This document shows positions 21,318 to 32,690 of a stretch of 64,000 nt of DNA, in pieces (position 1 is the first letter of the stretch; each line of letters opens with the position of its first letter). The translations under genes were made by a program, and so were the position numbers. The DNA comes from Ascaphus truei (Eukaryota; Chordata; Amphibia; Anura; Ascaphidae), in contig CM071586.1 of assembly GCA_036426205.1 (NCBI GenBank), positions 10,454,383-10,518,382 of the forward strand, written 5' to 3'. A model generated the notes under the pieces. It did no database searches, was not told the DNA's origin, and saw only the letters and a list, made by a program, of their open reading frames with translations.

Positions 21318-24300
21318 CAGTGGTGTGAAAGGAAGTACACCCCTTTGGAATTTCTATGGTTTTACATGATCAGGACCATAATAACAATCATTGTTCCTTA
21401 GCCGGTCTTAAAAAGGGTAAATATAACCTAGATCAACAAAAAACATGAAATATTACATGTCATGCATTTATTAACCAAAATAAAGCCAAAGAAGAGATGA
21501 AGCCTGTGTGACAAAACTAAGTACACCTTATGGATTCAATAGCTTGTGAAGAAAACAATAGTTGAAAGAGAAAATAACAGTAATAGTATGAAAGTAAATA
21601 AAGTAATCTCTGTATGACTTTATCAGTGCTCTACATTCGTGTGGAGGAATTTGGACCACTCTTCTTTACAAACGTATGCTTCAGGCATTGTATGGGTTTG
21701 TGGGAATTTGTCTTATGACAGTCTCTTAAGGTCACCACAGAGCATTCTCTGTGGTTGAGGTCTTGACGACTTTGACGCGGACCACTTGCAAAACCCTTGA
21801 CATTCACTTTTCTTTTTCAGCCATTTGTTGTGTAGACTTTGCATGGTGTTTTGGGCGATCATTCTGTCCTGTTGCAGACCCCAAGTTCAGCACAAGCTTA
21901 AGCATGTCGGAGAGATGGCCTCACATTTGACTCTAGCAATAATTTGTGTAGAGGATCACATGTCGTGGTTAATGGTCGCTACTTCAATGAACTGCAATGG
22001 TTTCCCAGGTCTGTGCTGCAAAAAACAAGCCCAAATCATCACCCCTTCCACACTGTGCCTGACAGTAAGGTTATGAGGTTGTTTGTGTGGATATGTGTGT
22101 TTGTTTTCACCAAACGTGGCGCATTGTGCATTATGGCAGCCAACATCTCCACTTTTGGTCTGTCTGTCAAAAGGACATTGTTCCAGAAGTCTTTGTGGTT
22201 GTTCAGAGCAACTTTTCAACCTAAGCCGTCGAGCATGTTTTTTATTTATTATATTTATAAAAGTATTGTTACCAGGAAGAATCTGAGACTCTTTCAAGTA
22301 TGTCTGAGAGACCAAATAATGGTTATACATACTCTAATGCGGACTTATTACACATGCATGACAGTTGTTGGAAACCTAAGCTATGACAGCGTACAGACAG
22401 TAATGTAGACAGCATAATTGAGACTACGGGTTGTGAAGTCTAGTGTCCTGGTGTACGGAGGAGGTGGAAGGAGAGCGGTACTAGTTGCCCGGAATGAAAG
22501 TCTTTGACTGATCAGGTGTAATCCAGTAGGGTACCCTGATACTTAGTTCCATGAAGACATTAAGGCATGCACAGTAGAAAGGAAAACTATGGATCTAGAC
22601 CAGTATGACCAACTAGTTCTGACATTCAGTAGGTGTTTAGTAGTGCTGAGGACCAACGACAGATTTGAAATTGAGAGGGTCTAACTGGTGAGTGGGCTCT
22701 GGTGGTTTCATGTTCTTGGAGTGCAGGAGGAGCATAGACGATCATCCCAAGTCAATTTTTGAGTCTTGGTAACCTGAGAATAGCTTTTGACAGTGAGACT
22801 TAGGCGATAAGGTGAAGATTGCTGTAGAATTAGTCCGTAGTTTGCATAGGCTGGTTAGTCATGAGGTTTACAATTGGACCCGGAAATGACACTTCGCTTA
22901 GACGTAGTGAGTCGACCAATATCAGAAAGCATTTGCAGTGATGGAGGTAGGCATTTGGAAAAAACAATGTTGTAGAGGTCATTAAGTGGTTGGAGGCGAG
23001 ACTTTCTTAGCAGTTGGATGTAGGACGTGTGAAGCTTCTAACAGGAGCTCTAGCAGGAAGTGTAATTTGTCCTGCCAAAGTACCCTATTGATTTCAGTCT
23101 CTGTGTCAGGGGTTGGTTCATTGCATTCGTTTGAAACAGTTGTTGGAGTGAAAAATCCAAGCCGAGGTGAATAAAATAGGACCGAAGGGCGACTTTAGGG
23201 TGTTTAGCGTCCAGAAGGTTACCTATCCAAGTCAGTCAACGGGTCACCTAGCTTACAAATTGCTTGGTCAAATACGTACGTCTTACAGGGTTACAAAATT
23301 TTGCCTCCTTACGTTTCTCTCTTGCTATAGCTCGTCCGGACTCCTTGGTAGTGTTTTGCAGTAAGAGAGGCTGATGGATGTGTTGATAGATGGCAGAAAA
23401 GGGGGTATGTGAGGCAGTCTTAGGAACAAGATGTGGGAAGATCATGAGAATGACATGAGAAAACTGAAGAGTAGGGGCCCCAGAACAGAGGCCTTGCGGG
23501 ACACCACAGGGAATCCAGGGGGATCGGGATGGCCAGGTTAGAGGTAAGGAGATGGACACAGTTGGGATCTTCTGATAGGTAGGTAGGACTGAAACCAGTT
23601 TTTAAGCAATGTTTCCATATTCCAGAGCTCTTGGAGCTTGTTAAGCAGGATAACATGATCAACTGTGTCAAAAGCCTCTGCAAAATCTAGGAATACTGCA
23701 CACCAGTGAGTTGGTCCCCGTTCCATTCCAACATGGATCCATTGCAAAATGTAGCAGGGTAGTACGGTGAAGGTTTTGGGGCGGAAAGCCAGACTGGGAA
23801 TTGGCTAGGGAATGTCTGGTATAGAAATCGCTTATGGGAATGGACACATTTTTCCATGACTTTGGATATATGTTGGAAGAAGTGAGATTGGCCTGTAGTT
23901 TGAGACAGTGTTTTTGTCCCCACTTTTTTTTTTTTTTTAGAGAGAGAAGAGGCTTTCTCCTGGCAACCCTTCCTAACAAAACCCTACTTGTTCAGTCTTT
24001 TTGTAATTGTACTGTCATGAACTTTAACATGCTAACTGAGGCCTGTAGAGTCGAGATGTAACTCTTAGGTTTTTGCAATTTCTTTGAGCATTGCACGGTC
24101 TGACTTTGGGGGAATTGGCTGGGACGTCTACTCCTGGGAAGATTGGCAACTGTCTTGAATGTTTCCCAACTTTTGATAATCTTTCTCACGTAGAATGATG
24201 GACTTTAAATTGTTTGGAAATGGCCTTATAACCCTTCCAGATGGAATGGGCAGCAACAATTCTTCTCTAAGATCATGCTGATGTCTTTCCTCCTTTGCAT

Positions 24301-24676
24301 TGTGTTAACACACACCTGAATGCCAGACCAGCAAACTGCTAAAAGTCGGCTTTTATAAAGGTGGTCACACTTAGTGATGATCAATTAATACAAGGGACAT
24401 TTGATTAGCAGAACCTGGTCTGCTACTTAGCATCTTAATTCCTATGGAAAGCAGTAAGGGTTGTTTGTACTTGTTTTCCACACATGGTTCTCCATTTTGG
24501 CTCTTATTTTGGTTAAATAAATCATGACACGGTGTAATATGTCAGGTGTTGTTGGTCATCTGGGTGTTGTAGTTACCTAATTTTAAGACACTGCTAAGGA
24601 ACAGATGATGTTATTATTCCTGATATGTAAAACCCATAGATTCAAAGAGGTGTGAACTTTCTTTTTCACATGACTG
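21318..24676 (-). mobile_element. Tc1-type DNA transposon, dead, with about 200-bp terminal inverted repeats
   Basis: The left end CAGTGGTGTGAAAGGAAGT (21318) and the right end, read inversely, CAGTCATGTGAAAAAGAAAG (24676) begin long inverted repeats of about 200 bp. Both ends are flanked by TA. The minus strand carries transposase remnants in order: an N-terminal helix-turn-helix region near 24100-24300 (VRKIIKSWETFKTVANLPRS), GRVARRKPLLSL near 23940-23975, then, after a nested LINE, GVMIWACF near 22010-22060 and KEEWSKF near 21650. Stops and frameshifts are frequent, so it cannot encode an active enzyme. Confidence 0.85.
22400..23930 (-). mobile_element. LINE reverse-transcriptase fragment nested in the Tc1 element
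   Basis: Minus-strand frames read KVMEKCVHS (about 23850), FLDFAEAFDTVDHVILLNKL (about 23700-23640), ENWFQSYL-like sequence, and IPLDSLWCPARPLFWGP, a frameshifted GVPQGSVLGP-type motif (about 23490-23520). FDTVDH and GVPQG are reverse-transcriptase domains of L2/CR1-group LINEs. A T15 run at 23923-23938 marks the junction with Tc1 coding sequence. The lower part (22400-23250) has no recognisable coding. Boundaries are approximate. Confidence 0.7.
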
Positions 24677-24677
<1 letters not shown>

Positions 24678-24729
<52 letters not shown>

Positions 24730-24760
24730 ATATATATAATATATATATATATAATCTATA
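24678..24760. repeat. (TA)n microsatellite
   Basis: Long TA run with small interruptions, immediately right of the Tc1 element's TA target. Confidence 0.95.
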
Positions 24761-24767
24761 TAATAGT

Positions 24768-25950
24768 AGCTGAGAGACCCGCGTTGCCTGGAGTGTACAC
24801 CCCCTCACAGCTGGCTGGCCCCTCCTTCACATGCGGTCTCCCCTCCTGGCCTCCACATCACTGTCCCCCGCCTGCAGTCACCTGACTCCCCCCCTGCAAC
24901 TCACATGATTCCCCCCCCTTGACAAGTGACATCACTGTACCCTCCCTTGCCACCTCACATTAGTGCCCCCCCCCCCCTGCATGTCCCCCCGGCCTACACA
25001 CACACACACAAACACACACACAGTCACACACACGTCAGACACACACAGTGCCACACACACAGTGTCACACACACACACACAGTGAGACACACACACACAC
25101 ACTGAGACACACACAGTGACACACACACACAGTATCACACAAACAGTGTCACACAGAGAGACAGAGGCGCGGTGGGGTGTAGTAGGGCATTGGCTGCAAA
25201 GCGGAGACGGTGAGCGTGATGTTGTCGGGCATATTTTGTAGGGTTAAGCGGGGACATAGAGGAGCGGGCGGGAAGGTGGGGTGCAAAGCGGAGATGGTGA
25301 GAGTGATAGCGGAGCGGGCGGGAAGGCGGACATTTTGAGACAGTAAGCTGGGAGCGGCTGTATATAGCGGTGCCGGCGAGAGGGTGATTGTTATTGGAAC
25401 TGCTGAGCGGAGCCGGGGTGGGGTGTAGTCGGCCATTTGTCAGGCCTGCTGAGCAGAGGCGCGGTGGGGTCTGCACAGTGGAGGGCGTGATTTGTGAGGG
25501 GTGTACAGCGGTGGCGTGGACGGGTAAGAGGGGGGGTGGACAGCAGAAGCGGTTATATTGATGGTGTGTGATGTTGAAGGAGGTAGAGAGGTGGAGAGAG
25601 GGTGTGAAAGTGAGGTGTGTGATGATTGAGGAGGTGGAGAGGTAGTAAAGGGCGCAGGGAGAGAGAGGTTTGGACTCCGCAGCGGTGATCCCAGGGGGGT
25701 AGGGTGAGTCCACAGGGAGAGAGTCTCCGAGGCTATGCTGAGGGCTCAGTTTAGGCTTCACAGTCTCGGGTGCCAGTTTCAGGGGTATGGTGAGACTGCA
25801 GGGGTGGGAGCCTGTGGCAGTATGTGTGTGTGTCTGTGTGTGTCACAGTGGAGTAGGTGTGTCTGTGATGTCAGCGTACCTCCTGGCCAATGAGAGGCGT
25901 GGGGATGGGGGGTGTTCCATGGGCGGGCGGACCGACGGACCAATGAGATT
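24768..25950. repeat. Low-complexity block: C-rich, (CA)n and a 60-70 bp G-rich array
   Basis: Begins with TAGCTGAGAGACCCGCGTTG, whose relative (inverted) is at 47100-47135. 24990-25160 is CACACA with GT(G/C)ACAC interruptions. 25160-25480 has repeated GCGGAGAYGGTGAGMGTGAT and GGGCGGGAAGG segments, suggesting degenerate tandem units. 25800-25850 is a GTGTGT tract. No coding exon. Confidence 0.65.
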
Positions 25951-25994
25951 CCCCACATTTACTAACTATCAAACACTTTTCTGTTATATATATT

Positions 25995-26410
25995 TATATA
26001 TAATGTGGTGGATGTTGGAGTTAGAGCGTGCTGGGAATGTGTGTGTTCATTTAGTTCCTGACTGGTAACAGTTGCTTGGAGGTTAGGTGACCCCTCCTCC
26101 CAGAGCTCACCCCTCCCCACCTTTTTAACTTGGCAGGTTCTAGCATTTTGCTGAATGGACAGGACTCACTGTGGTTGCGTCCCCTCATACAGAGGTAACA
26201 GGAAGGGGTCACAGTGTAGTGTTAGGACCTGCATTAATTTTGGTTATACCTTGACGTTGGTATGCAGGCTTATGACGCTTTGGCCAAAGAGTTTAACCAA
26301 ATAACCAAGTAAATATTATTATTATTGAAGTATTTAAACTTTACACTTATTACTTTATATATTTTGTCAATTGGATGTAGCATTGGGCTCCCCTGTCAAT
26401 TTTAATTAAT
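25995..26410 (+). repeat. Dispersed repeat R1, copy 2
   Basis: Homologous to 16750-17260 over its whole length, including CTGACTGGTAACAGTTG, TATGACGCTTTGGCCAAAG, an ATT microsatellite and GAAGTATTTAAACTTTACAC. 26410-26725 after it is AT- and C-rich with nothing recognised. Confidence 0.7.
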
Positions 26411-27424
26411 ATTTAATCATTAAAATTATTTATGTTTTAAATTTAAGGTTTTATATTAATGTACATTTAGTGTGTTTCTTTACTATCAATATGCTGCTTG
26501 TCATTATCCTGCCATGTGATTGTTGGTGTTTCATCTCTCCCTCTCCTCTCCCCCTCTTTTTCTTTTCCCCCCAGTTCCCCTTTCCCCCCCCCCCCCCTTG
26601 CCCCCCCCCCCCTTTTTCATTAATATTTGCATTGTATGTATGTAGTACATTTTTTAGCTATATCCTGCTGTTGACTTATATGGTGTGTAGATTTAGATTT
26701 TTATTAAAGACTAAATTTCTTGTGATAAAGTCTCGACTGCTAAAACTCTGACACAGGCCCTCATTCTCTCCCGTCTTGATTACTGTAACCTCCTGCTGTC
26801 CGGCCTTCCTGCCTCTCACCTGTCTCCCCTACAATTTATCCTAAACGCTGCTGCCAGAATCACTCTACTCTTTCCTAAATCTGTCTCCGCGTCTCCCCTG
26901 CTGAAATCCCTCTCCTGGCTTCCTATCAAATCCCGCATCTCACACTCCATTCTTCTCCTCACTTTTAAAGCTTTACACTCTTCTGCCCCTCCTTACATCT
27001 CATCCCTAATTTCTCGTTATGCACCATCCAGACTCTTGCGTTCTTCTCAAGGATGTCTTCTTTCTACCCCCTTTGTATCTAAAGTCCTCTCTCGCCTTAA
27101 ACCTTTCTCACTGACTGCCCCACACCTCTGGAATGCCCTTCACCCTCAGTACCCAACTAGCACCCTCTCTATCCACCTTTAAGACCCACCTTAAGACACA
27201 CTTGTTTAAAGAAGCATATGAATAGCACTATGGATATTCTGAACATGATACATAAAGCTTGGCCCCCTGCAGACGCACTTACCAGAACTTCCTCCTACTG
27301 TCTCTGTACGTTCTCCCTACCTACCAATTAGACTGTAAGCTCCTCGGGGCAGGGACTCCTCATCCTTAATGTTACTTTTATGTCTGAAGCACTTATTCCC
27401 ATGATCTGTTATTTCTATTATCTG

Positions 27425-28946
27425 TGTAGCCCTGTTTCCTAGTGAACAAAGACCGCTACCATATGCTGTATAACCTGTAGGCTCACAGGGCCTAAGCCTC
27501 CGCCACGGAGAGCCTTGGGCATGTATGACAATATGAATAACCTCGTACTTAGTGCAGCGCCTCCACCTGCGATGGCTCCTACCAGAGGGGGAGTGGTTCC
27601 TCGCAGGACAATTGTATATCACCTCACACACACAGCATGTAAAACAAACAAATTACTTTACTATACACTGGCGACACACTTTATTCGAGCTCGGCTAGTC
27701 CCACGAATTCGGGTATACCCGGGTGTATTGAGGTTTGTGACTGTTTTCTGCCCGAGTGCATTGAGGTATTTTCCAGGCAGGGATTGAAGCATTTTATTCC
27801 CGCTGGCTGCAATACTGCACAGTATATATATATATATACTGCATTACAATTCATGAATTTATGCCATCTGGTAGACACGCGAAGCATTGCAGCCTATTAA
27901 ATCCTAATCATTATCATTTAACAGATCAGCCGCCCGTCAGCCAGGCATGAACCCAGGCTGGGAAGGCAAATGCAACGGGGCTTGTCAGAGGTGAGGAGCG
28001 GCGCATTCCAGGTATCTGCCAGGTACATACTGGGTATTTGCTCGAATAAAGTGTGTCGCAGCAGTAGCAACACAAGCTTCATATATCAACAGGTGTCCCT
28101 CCCTAGAGGAGACACTAACTACTGCGTCTCGCAGGACGCTACTTACACCTCCACCGGGTGATCTCACTCCGTGTCCAGTAACCCTACACAATATGTCCCC
28201 CACCCTCAAGTGAGATATGTATGTGTGACTGCGCAGCCACTATGTCCTGTATGAATGGTGATATAGTTGGGGCACTTGTTGATTACCTGCCGGGCACTCC
28301 AGTACCCGGGCCTGCCAAGGATCTTCACAAAGGGTCAGATGCGAGGTGTCTCCAGCAATAGGTGTCCGGGGCGATCCCACCCAGACGAACTGCAGCAACA
28401 GTAGCAGGGTCTGAGCCCAGACCTCCTGCTAGATACACACTGTCTCTTTAAGCGATCACTGAACGGCACAGTAAGGGAACCGGAACCTGTCTAGGGCCAG
28501 TCCCTATCTCTGCTCCACACCACGGGGACTCAGGGCCTAACTGGGCCTGGGGTATAAGGCCTAGGTAGGGGCTGAATGCCTCCCTACACCGGAGCTCCGT
28601 CTCCTTCCTCCTCCCGCTAGCTCTGAGCAACGTGCGCGCCCCTCGACCCCTATATCCTCCTTCCTTCCTGCCTTCCTGCCTCCCGATTGGTCCCCGTGCG
28701 TCACGTGGTCCAGAGGGGCTGCTGGGACTCGTAATTCCCTATGCTCCACCCTATGAGAGCTACTCCTCCTTCGCGGGCTTTCGCTGCTATGCGCAACCTC
28801 CTGCTCCACCTCTTCTGCGCCTGCGCCAACTCCCAACATGGCGGCGCCCTATCACGCGGAACTTCCAATATACCGGAGTGTTCCCTGTCCTGCTGCAACC
28901 CTCTCACCCGACATCAATAAATGCGGGCGAGGGGAGCCCGGCTACA
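27425..28946 (-). mobile_element. LTR-like unit 3 inserted in L2
   Basis: Terminal TGTAGCC (27425) and GGCTACA (28946) are inverted, with TCTG on both sides (27421-27424 and 28947-28950). Read on the minus strand, it has TGGAGGCGCTG about 140 bp before its 3' end and GAGGCTTAGGCCCTGTGAGC, matching unit 1. It contains CpG-rich sequence with CCAACATGGCGGCGC (YY1-like) near 28832 and CTGCGCCTGCGC near 28817. A CACTGG MITE sits at 27666-28064. No coding capacity. Confidence 0.7.
27666..28064 (+). mobile_element. CACTGG MITE, copy 2
   Basis: 399 bp, TA-flanked, same orientation and nearly same sequence as 5911-6310; only scattered single-base differences are seen. Inserted in LTR-like unit 3. Confidence 0.9.
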
Positions 28947-28997
28947 TCTGTTATTTATTTGATTACCACATGTATTACTACTGTGAAGCGCTATGTA

Positions 28998-30157
28998 CAG
29001 TGCTTGACAAATCACCCAAAAATCTACTCGCCGAACCAAAAAATCTACTCGCCACCTAGTCCCGCCCCCAACCATAGTCCCGCCCCCAACCATAGTCCCG
29101 CCCCCAACCCCGCTTTAAAATAAATATATAAATAAAATTAATTTAATAAATTCCTAGTTAGAACATTCGTTTTTGACATAAATGTATTTATTGTATTACA
29201 TTATACTACAATTAGTCCTTGTTGTGTGTGTGTGTGTGTGTGTGTCGGATCTAGAAATAAAAGCCAGGTGTGAATGACTAGTTTCCTGCACCCTTTATTC
29301 AGTGTCTGGACGTCGCCGCTTCACAATATCTAAAGCAGCAATCCCGCCTGGGATCTTACCTGATCCGCAGTCCCTCAATGTCCAGGTACCCTGTTATAAG
29401 TTGGAGGGGATGTGTTCCCTACCTGTCTTCTGGTTTAGGGGGGGATTCCGATGTCTTCCGTGTGAAGCTTGAGTCAGATCTGGAAGAAAGCAGTATATGT
29501 TATTTCGGTGTAGTATAGGGCTGTTAAGATATACAGGTTAAATAAGATATCCAGATCCAGAGTGTGAGACAGACAGAGTGTGGGTGAGAGACACAGAGAG
29601 AGACACACAGAGAGAGGGTGAGAGAGAGGGTGAGAGAGAGAGTCAAAGAGAGAGTCAGATAGAGAGAGAGTCAGAGAGAGAGAGTCAGGTAGATAGAAAG
29701 AGAGAGAGAGAGTCAGAGACTGTCAGAGAGAGAGGGTTAGAGTCAGAGAGAGAAAGAGAGGGGGTCAGAGACAGAGGGTCAGAGACAGAGAGAGGGTCAG
29801 AGACAGAGAGAGAGGGTGATTGGGTGGGGTGATGGGGTGATTGGGTGGGGTGACGGGGCGATTGGGTGGGGTGACGGGGCGATTGGGTGGGGTGACGGGT
29901 TACTGACGGGGGTGGGTGACTGACGAGGTGACGTGATTGGGTGATTGGGTGACACTTCTGGTATCATACACCTACGCACGCACGCACGCACTCACACACT
30001 CTCTCTCATACATACACACACACACTCCCATGCACACTCTCTCTCTCACACACACCATGTCTCACACACACACACACCCACACCCAGCATGTCACACACA
30101 CACCCAGCATGTCACACACACACCCAGCATGTCACACACACACACCCAGCATGTCTC

Positions 30158-30189
<32 letters not shown>

Positions 30190-31008
30190 AGCATGTCACA
30201 CACACCCAGCATGTCACACACACACGCACCCAGCATGTCACACACGCACCCAGCATTTCACACACACCATGTCACACACAGACCCAGCATAGCACACACA
30301 CAAATACAGACACAGCATCCGTTGGACACAAGGGGGGGAGGAGGGTTGGGCTGTGGAGATGATAATGCATGAGGCAGAGGGAGTACTTACTTCCTCTATA
30401 AACAGCCCTGGAAAGGATTGAGGACGTCACTGCTCCTGCTCATATAGAGCAAACCAGCCAGCCCAGGCGCTCTACACACAGACCCAGCATGTCAAACACA
30501 CACACACACACACAGACCCAGCATGTCACACACACACACACACACCCACCATGTCACACAGACCCAGCATAGCACACACACCCAGCATGTCACACACACA
30601 CACACACACACCCAGCATGTCACACAGACCCAGCATAGCACACACACAGACACAGCATCCATTGGACACAAGGGGGGGAGGGGAGGGGCGGGCTGTGGAG
30701 ATGGTAATGCATGAGGCAGGGGGAGTACTTACTTCCTCATATAAACAGCCCTGGAAACGATGGTGGACGTCACTGCTTTTGCTCATATAAAGCAACCCCC
30801 CCCCCCCCCCCTCGCCAAATAAAAAAAAGTCTTGGCAGCAGGCCAACTCGTGTCAGGCCAATCCGAGAAGGGGATTTTTTTTTTCTCGACTTGAGCAGGG
30901 AAAAATTGAAGGAGAACCGCATGCGTTGCAGGGGCGGCCATTACAGGTCGCCACCGGGCCAAATCCAATCGCTCCTGGCGAGTGGGCGACCGGATTTGTC
31001 GAGCACTG
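28998..31008. mobile_element. hAT-type element with 8-bp target duplication GCTATGTA
   Basis: GCTATGTA lies at 28990-28997 and 31009-31016. The ends are CAGTGCTTGACAAATC (left) and, inverted, CAGTGCTCGACAAATCC (right). An 8-bp duplication and short CAGTG-type termini fit the hAT superfamily. The interior is non-coding and dominated by GA and CA microsatellites, so it is non-autonomous or has lost its transposase. Removing it reconstructs continuous L2 tail sequence. Confidence 0.85.
29540..30680. repeat. GAGA and CACA microsatellite blocks inside the hAT element, with an internal duplication
   Basis: 29570-29820 is (GA)-rich with AGAGAGTCAGAG units, 29820-29945 has GGTGACGGGGCGATTGGGTG units, and 29985-30300 is CACACA with CCAGCATGTC spacers. 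A segment containing GGACACAAGGGGGGGAGG and TGCATGAGGCAG occurs at 30320-30420 and again at 30663-30770, each followed by ATAAACAGCCCTGGAAA, showing a roughly 340-bp tandem duplication. Confidence 0.85.
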
Positions 31009-31089
31009 GCTATGTACATTAATGGCGCTATATAAATAAAGACATACATACATTGCGTCATACACAGCGGTGGAGAGCTCCCTGATTGG

Positions 31090-31760
31090 CCTTCCATATT
31101 CAGGAGGGTCATTGGTTTATGGTTGTTAGGCAGCCTTATTGGCTAAATAGTGTTTAGCCTGACGACAGGGGAAGTACTTCAGGCGCAGGTGAATGACGCT
31201 ACCCAGAAACCCTCTGAAGAAGTCGCTGTTAGCGACGAAACGCGTGGGGAAGCACGTGATACCAGACACTGCGTCATCACCTTGCGACACGATCGTGGCC
31301 GGATCCTGCCGCGTGTTATTCTCTGGCTGGTAGCAGTGCAGTGATCCAGCAACATCGGGACGCTTCCTACCTTGCGACGGATGATTCGGAGCAGGAGGAG
31401 CTTGGACGCAATCCTTGGACAGTCCTCCTACATCGTTGGCGGTGATGTAACTCAATAATGCTTGTTTTAATTGATTTCTCGTGAGTGCGCTTGATCCCTC
31501 TGTTTATTATTTTCCCTTCCCCAATAGATCTTTATTGCGCTATGGGGTTGCGCGCTCTCTCTCTCTTTTTAGGTACTTATAGGATTTGGTTGATCCTTAG
31601 GAGAGCAGCATCCTATCCCCACAGCAGAAATCGAACTTTATATTCTATCTTTTTGGAAGGAATATTTGGGACTGGTCATTTATGTTATGTGTTGTTTGTG
31701 TCTTGTATGTCCTGCCCTGTGATGTGTTATTGTGCCTGCTTCTGTTATTAACCCCTTGTG
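31090..31760 (+). mobile_element. Hammerhead-motif repeat family H1, copy 1
   Basis: Homologous to 42330-42960. Shared landmarks: AGCCTGAC, CCTCTGAAGAAGTCGC, CGAAACGCGT, TACCTTGCGACGG, CTTCCCCAATA, TTGCGCTATGG, GCGCTCTCTCTCTCT, and CCCCACAGC. Non-coding, about 650 bp, with A/T-rich right part. Boundaries are estimates. Confidence 0.6.
31211..31249 (+). ncRNA. Hammerhead-like motif in H1 copy 1
   Basis: CTGAAGA (31214-31220), one A, stem II GTCGC (31222-31226) with GCGAC (31232-31236), GAAA (31237-31240) and the palindrome ACGCGT (31240-31245). Stem I pairs CCT with GGG through a G-T wobble. Position 17 is G, which would block cleavage in a classical hammerhead. Fold is retained, activity doubtful. 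Confidence 0.4.
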
Positions 31761-32005
31761 TGCAGCATATTCAACAATTATCCGGGTTTCTATATATAGT
31801 TTTTATATTTGCTGTATGAGCTTATTCTTGAGGATTAGCGCTACTGTATTTGTTCTTTATATATATATATATATATATATACTATACATTTGTTTTTATA
31901 CATCCTCTTTTTTAGTATGTGTACATATTAGCACATGGCATTTGATTGTTCAACTTGCCTTTGAATGTATTTTTTACAATATTATATATTCTCCTTGCCC
32001 CTTTT

Positions 32006-32169
32006 AGGCTTACGCTTACAGTGTCGGCGACGGCAACGCGACGGTCGCTAGAAAATCAAATAGAGATGACTTCCAGCGATCGCGACCAATTACTATCAGC
32101 GCACGCGACGGCGGCAATGCATTTGTTTTGCCGCGACGTCCCGTCGCCGGAACTATAAGCCCAGCCTTA
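32006..32169. mobile_element. Short TIR element (MITE), about 164 bp
   Basis: Left AGGCTTACGCTTACAGTG-TCGGCGACGG and inverted right AGGCTGGGCTTATAGT-TCCGGCGACGG form terminal inverted repeats. CpG-rich, non-coding. Confidence 0.65.
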
Positions 32170-32209
32170 TTTGTTTTTTGTGTTCACATTTATTTGTGAG
32201 TTGTTTATG

Positions 32210-32690
32210 TTTGTCACTACTCACTATCACCCTTATCCCTAAAGAACTACTCTGAAGGGTTAACTTCAAGTGTGCTATTGATCTAGCATAATTACATGGG
32301 AGTGTACAAAGGAAGTGTAGTGCTTCCATATTTCCACCCCTGATGAAGTTGGAACCCTGCCGACGAAACGCGTAGGGTGTTTGGACATTCCATAGCGTCA
32401 TTGCACTACTGTTACTGGGGGAACCAGGGAGCCTAGGAACTTTCAACCATGCACTCCATTCTGGAGGAAGAGCTTTGTGGGCCAACCACCGGAAACGGAT
32501 ATGCGTCATCAGCCCAGCTACAAAAGGGCTGTTCCCGACACTGGCCTCACCTGATACCTTAGGAATGATCCTACTCTGTTCTATGCTTATGTACCCGCTA
32601 CACTTGTGAGTAGTTGGATTACTTTGGTGCCAATAAATAGTTTTTACCTTACGGAATCACGCTATGGAGCTTGCGCTCTCCTTTCTTTGA
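32210..32690 (+). mobile_element. Hammerhead-motif repeat family H2
   Basis: Non-coding repeat holding a well-formed hammerhead-like core near its left side, AATAAATAG near 32634 and a right end CGCTATGGAGCTTGCGCTCTC that parallels the TTGCGCTATGG...GCGCTCTC end of family H1. The middle is unrelated to H1 by eye. Boundaries approximate. 32700-33300 is AT-rich with no recognised feature. Confidence 0.5.
32335..32379 (+). ncRNA. Well-formed hammerhead-like motif in H2
   Basis: Stem I CACCC (32335-32339) pairs with GGGTG (32375-32379) over five base pairs. Core CTGATGA (32340-32346) is canonical. After one extra A, stem II GTTGG (32348-32352) pairs with CCGAC (32360-32364). GAAA (32365-32368) is followed by the self-complementary stem III ACGCGT and A as position 17, an allowed cleavage base. 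This fits a type I hammerhead with a minimal stem III that would work as a dimer. The extra A is the only clear deviation. Confidence 0.6.

Larger units (their letters stand above)
26726..31053 (+). mobile_element. L2-type LINE 3' end, split by nested insertions
   Basis: 26726-27300 encodes, with few disruptions, the C-terminal reverse-transcriptase region of an L2 element ([58 protein letters not shown]). The 3' UTR follows (TAAGCTCCTCGGGGCAGGGA). It is interrupted at 27425 by an LTR-like unit, resumes at 28947, is interrupted at 28998 by a hAT element, and ends after 31009 with GGCGCTATATAAATAAAG and ACATACATACATT. Joining the pieces gives the usual L2 tail as also seen at 13996-14220 and 38185-38940. 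Confidence 0.85.
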
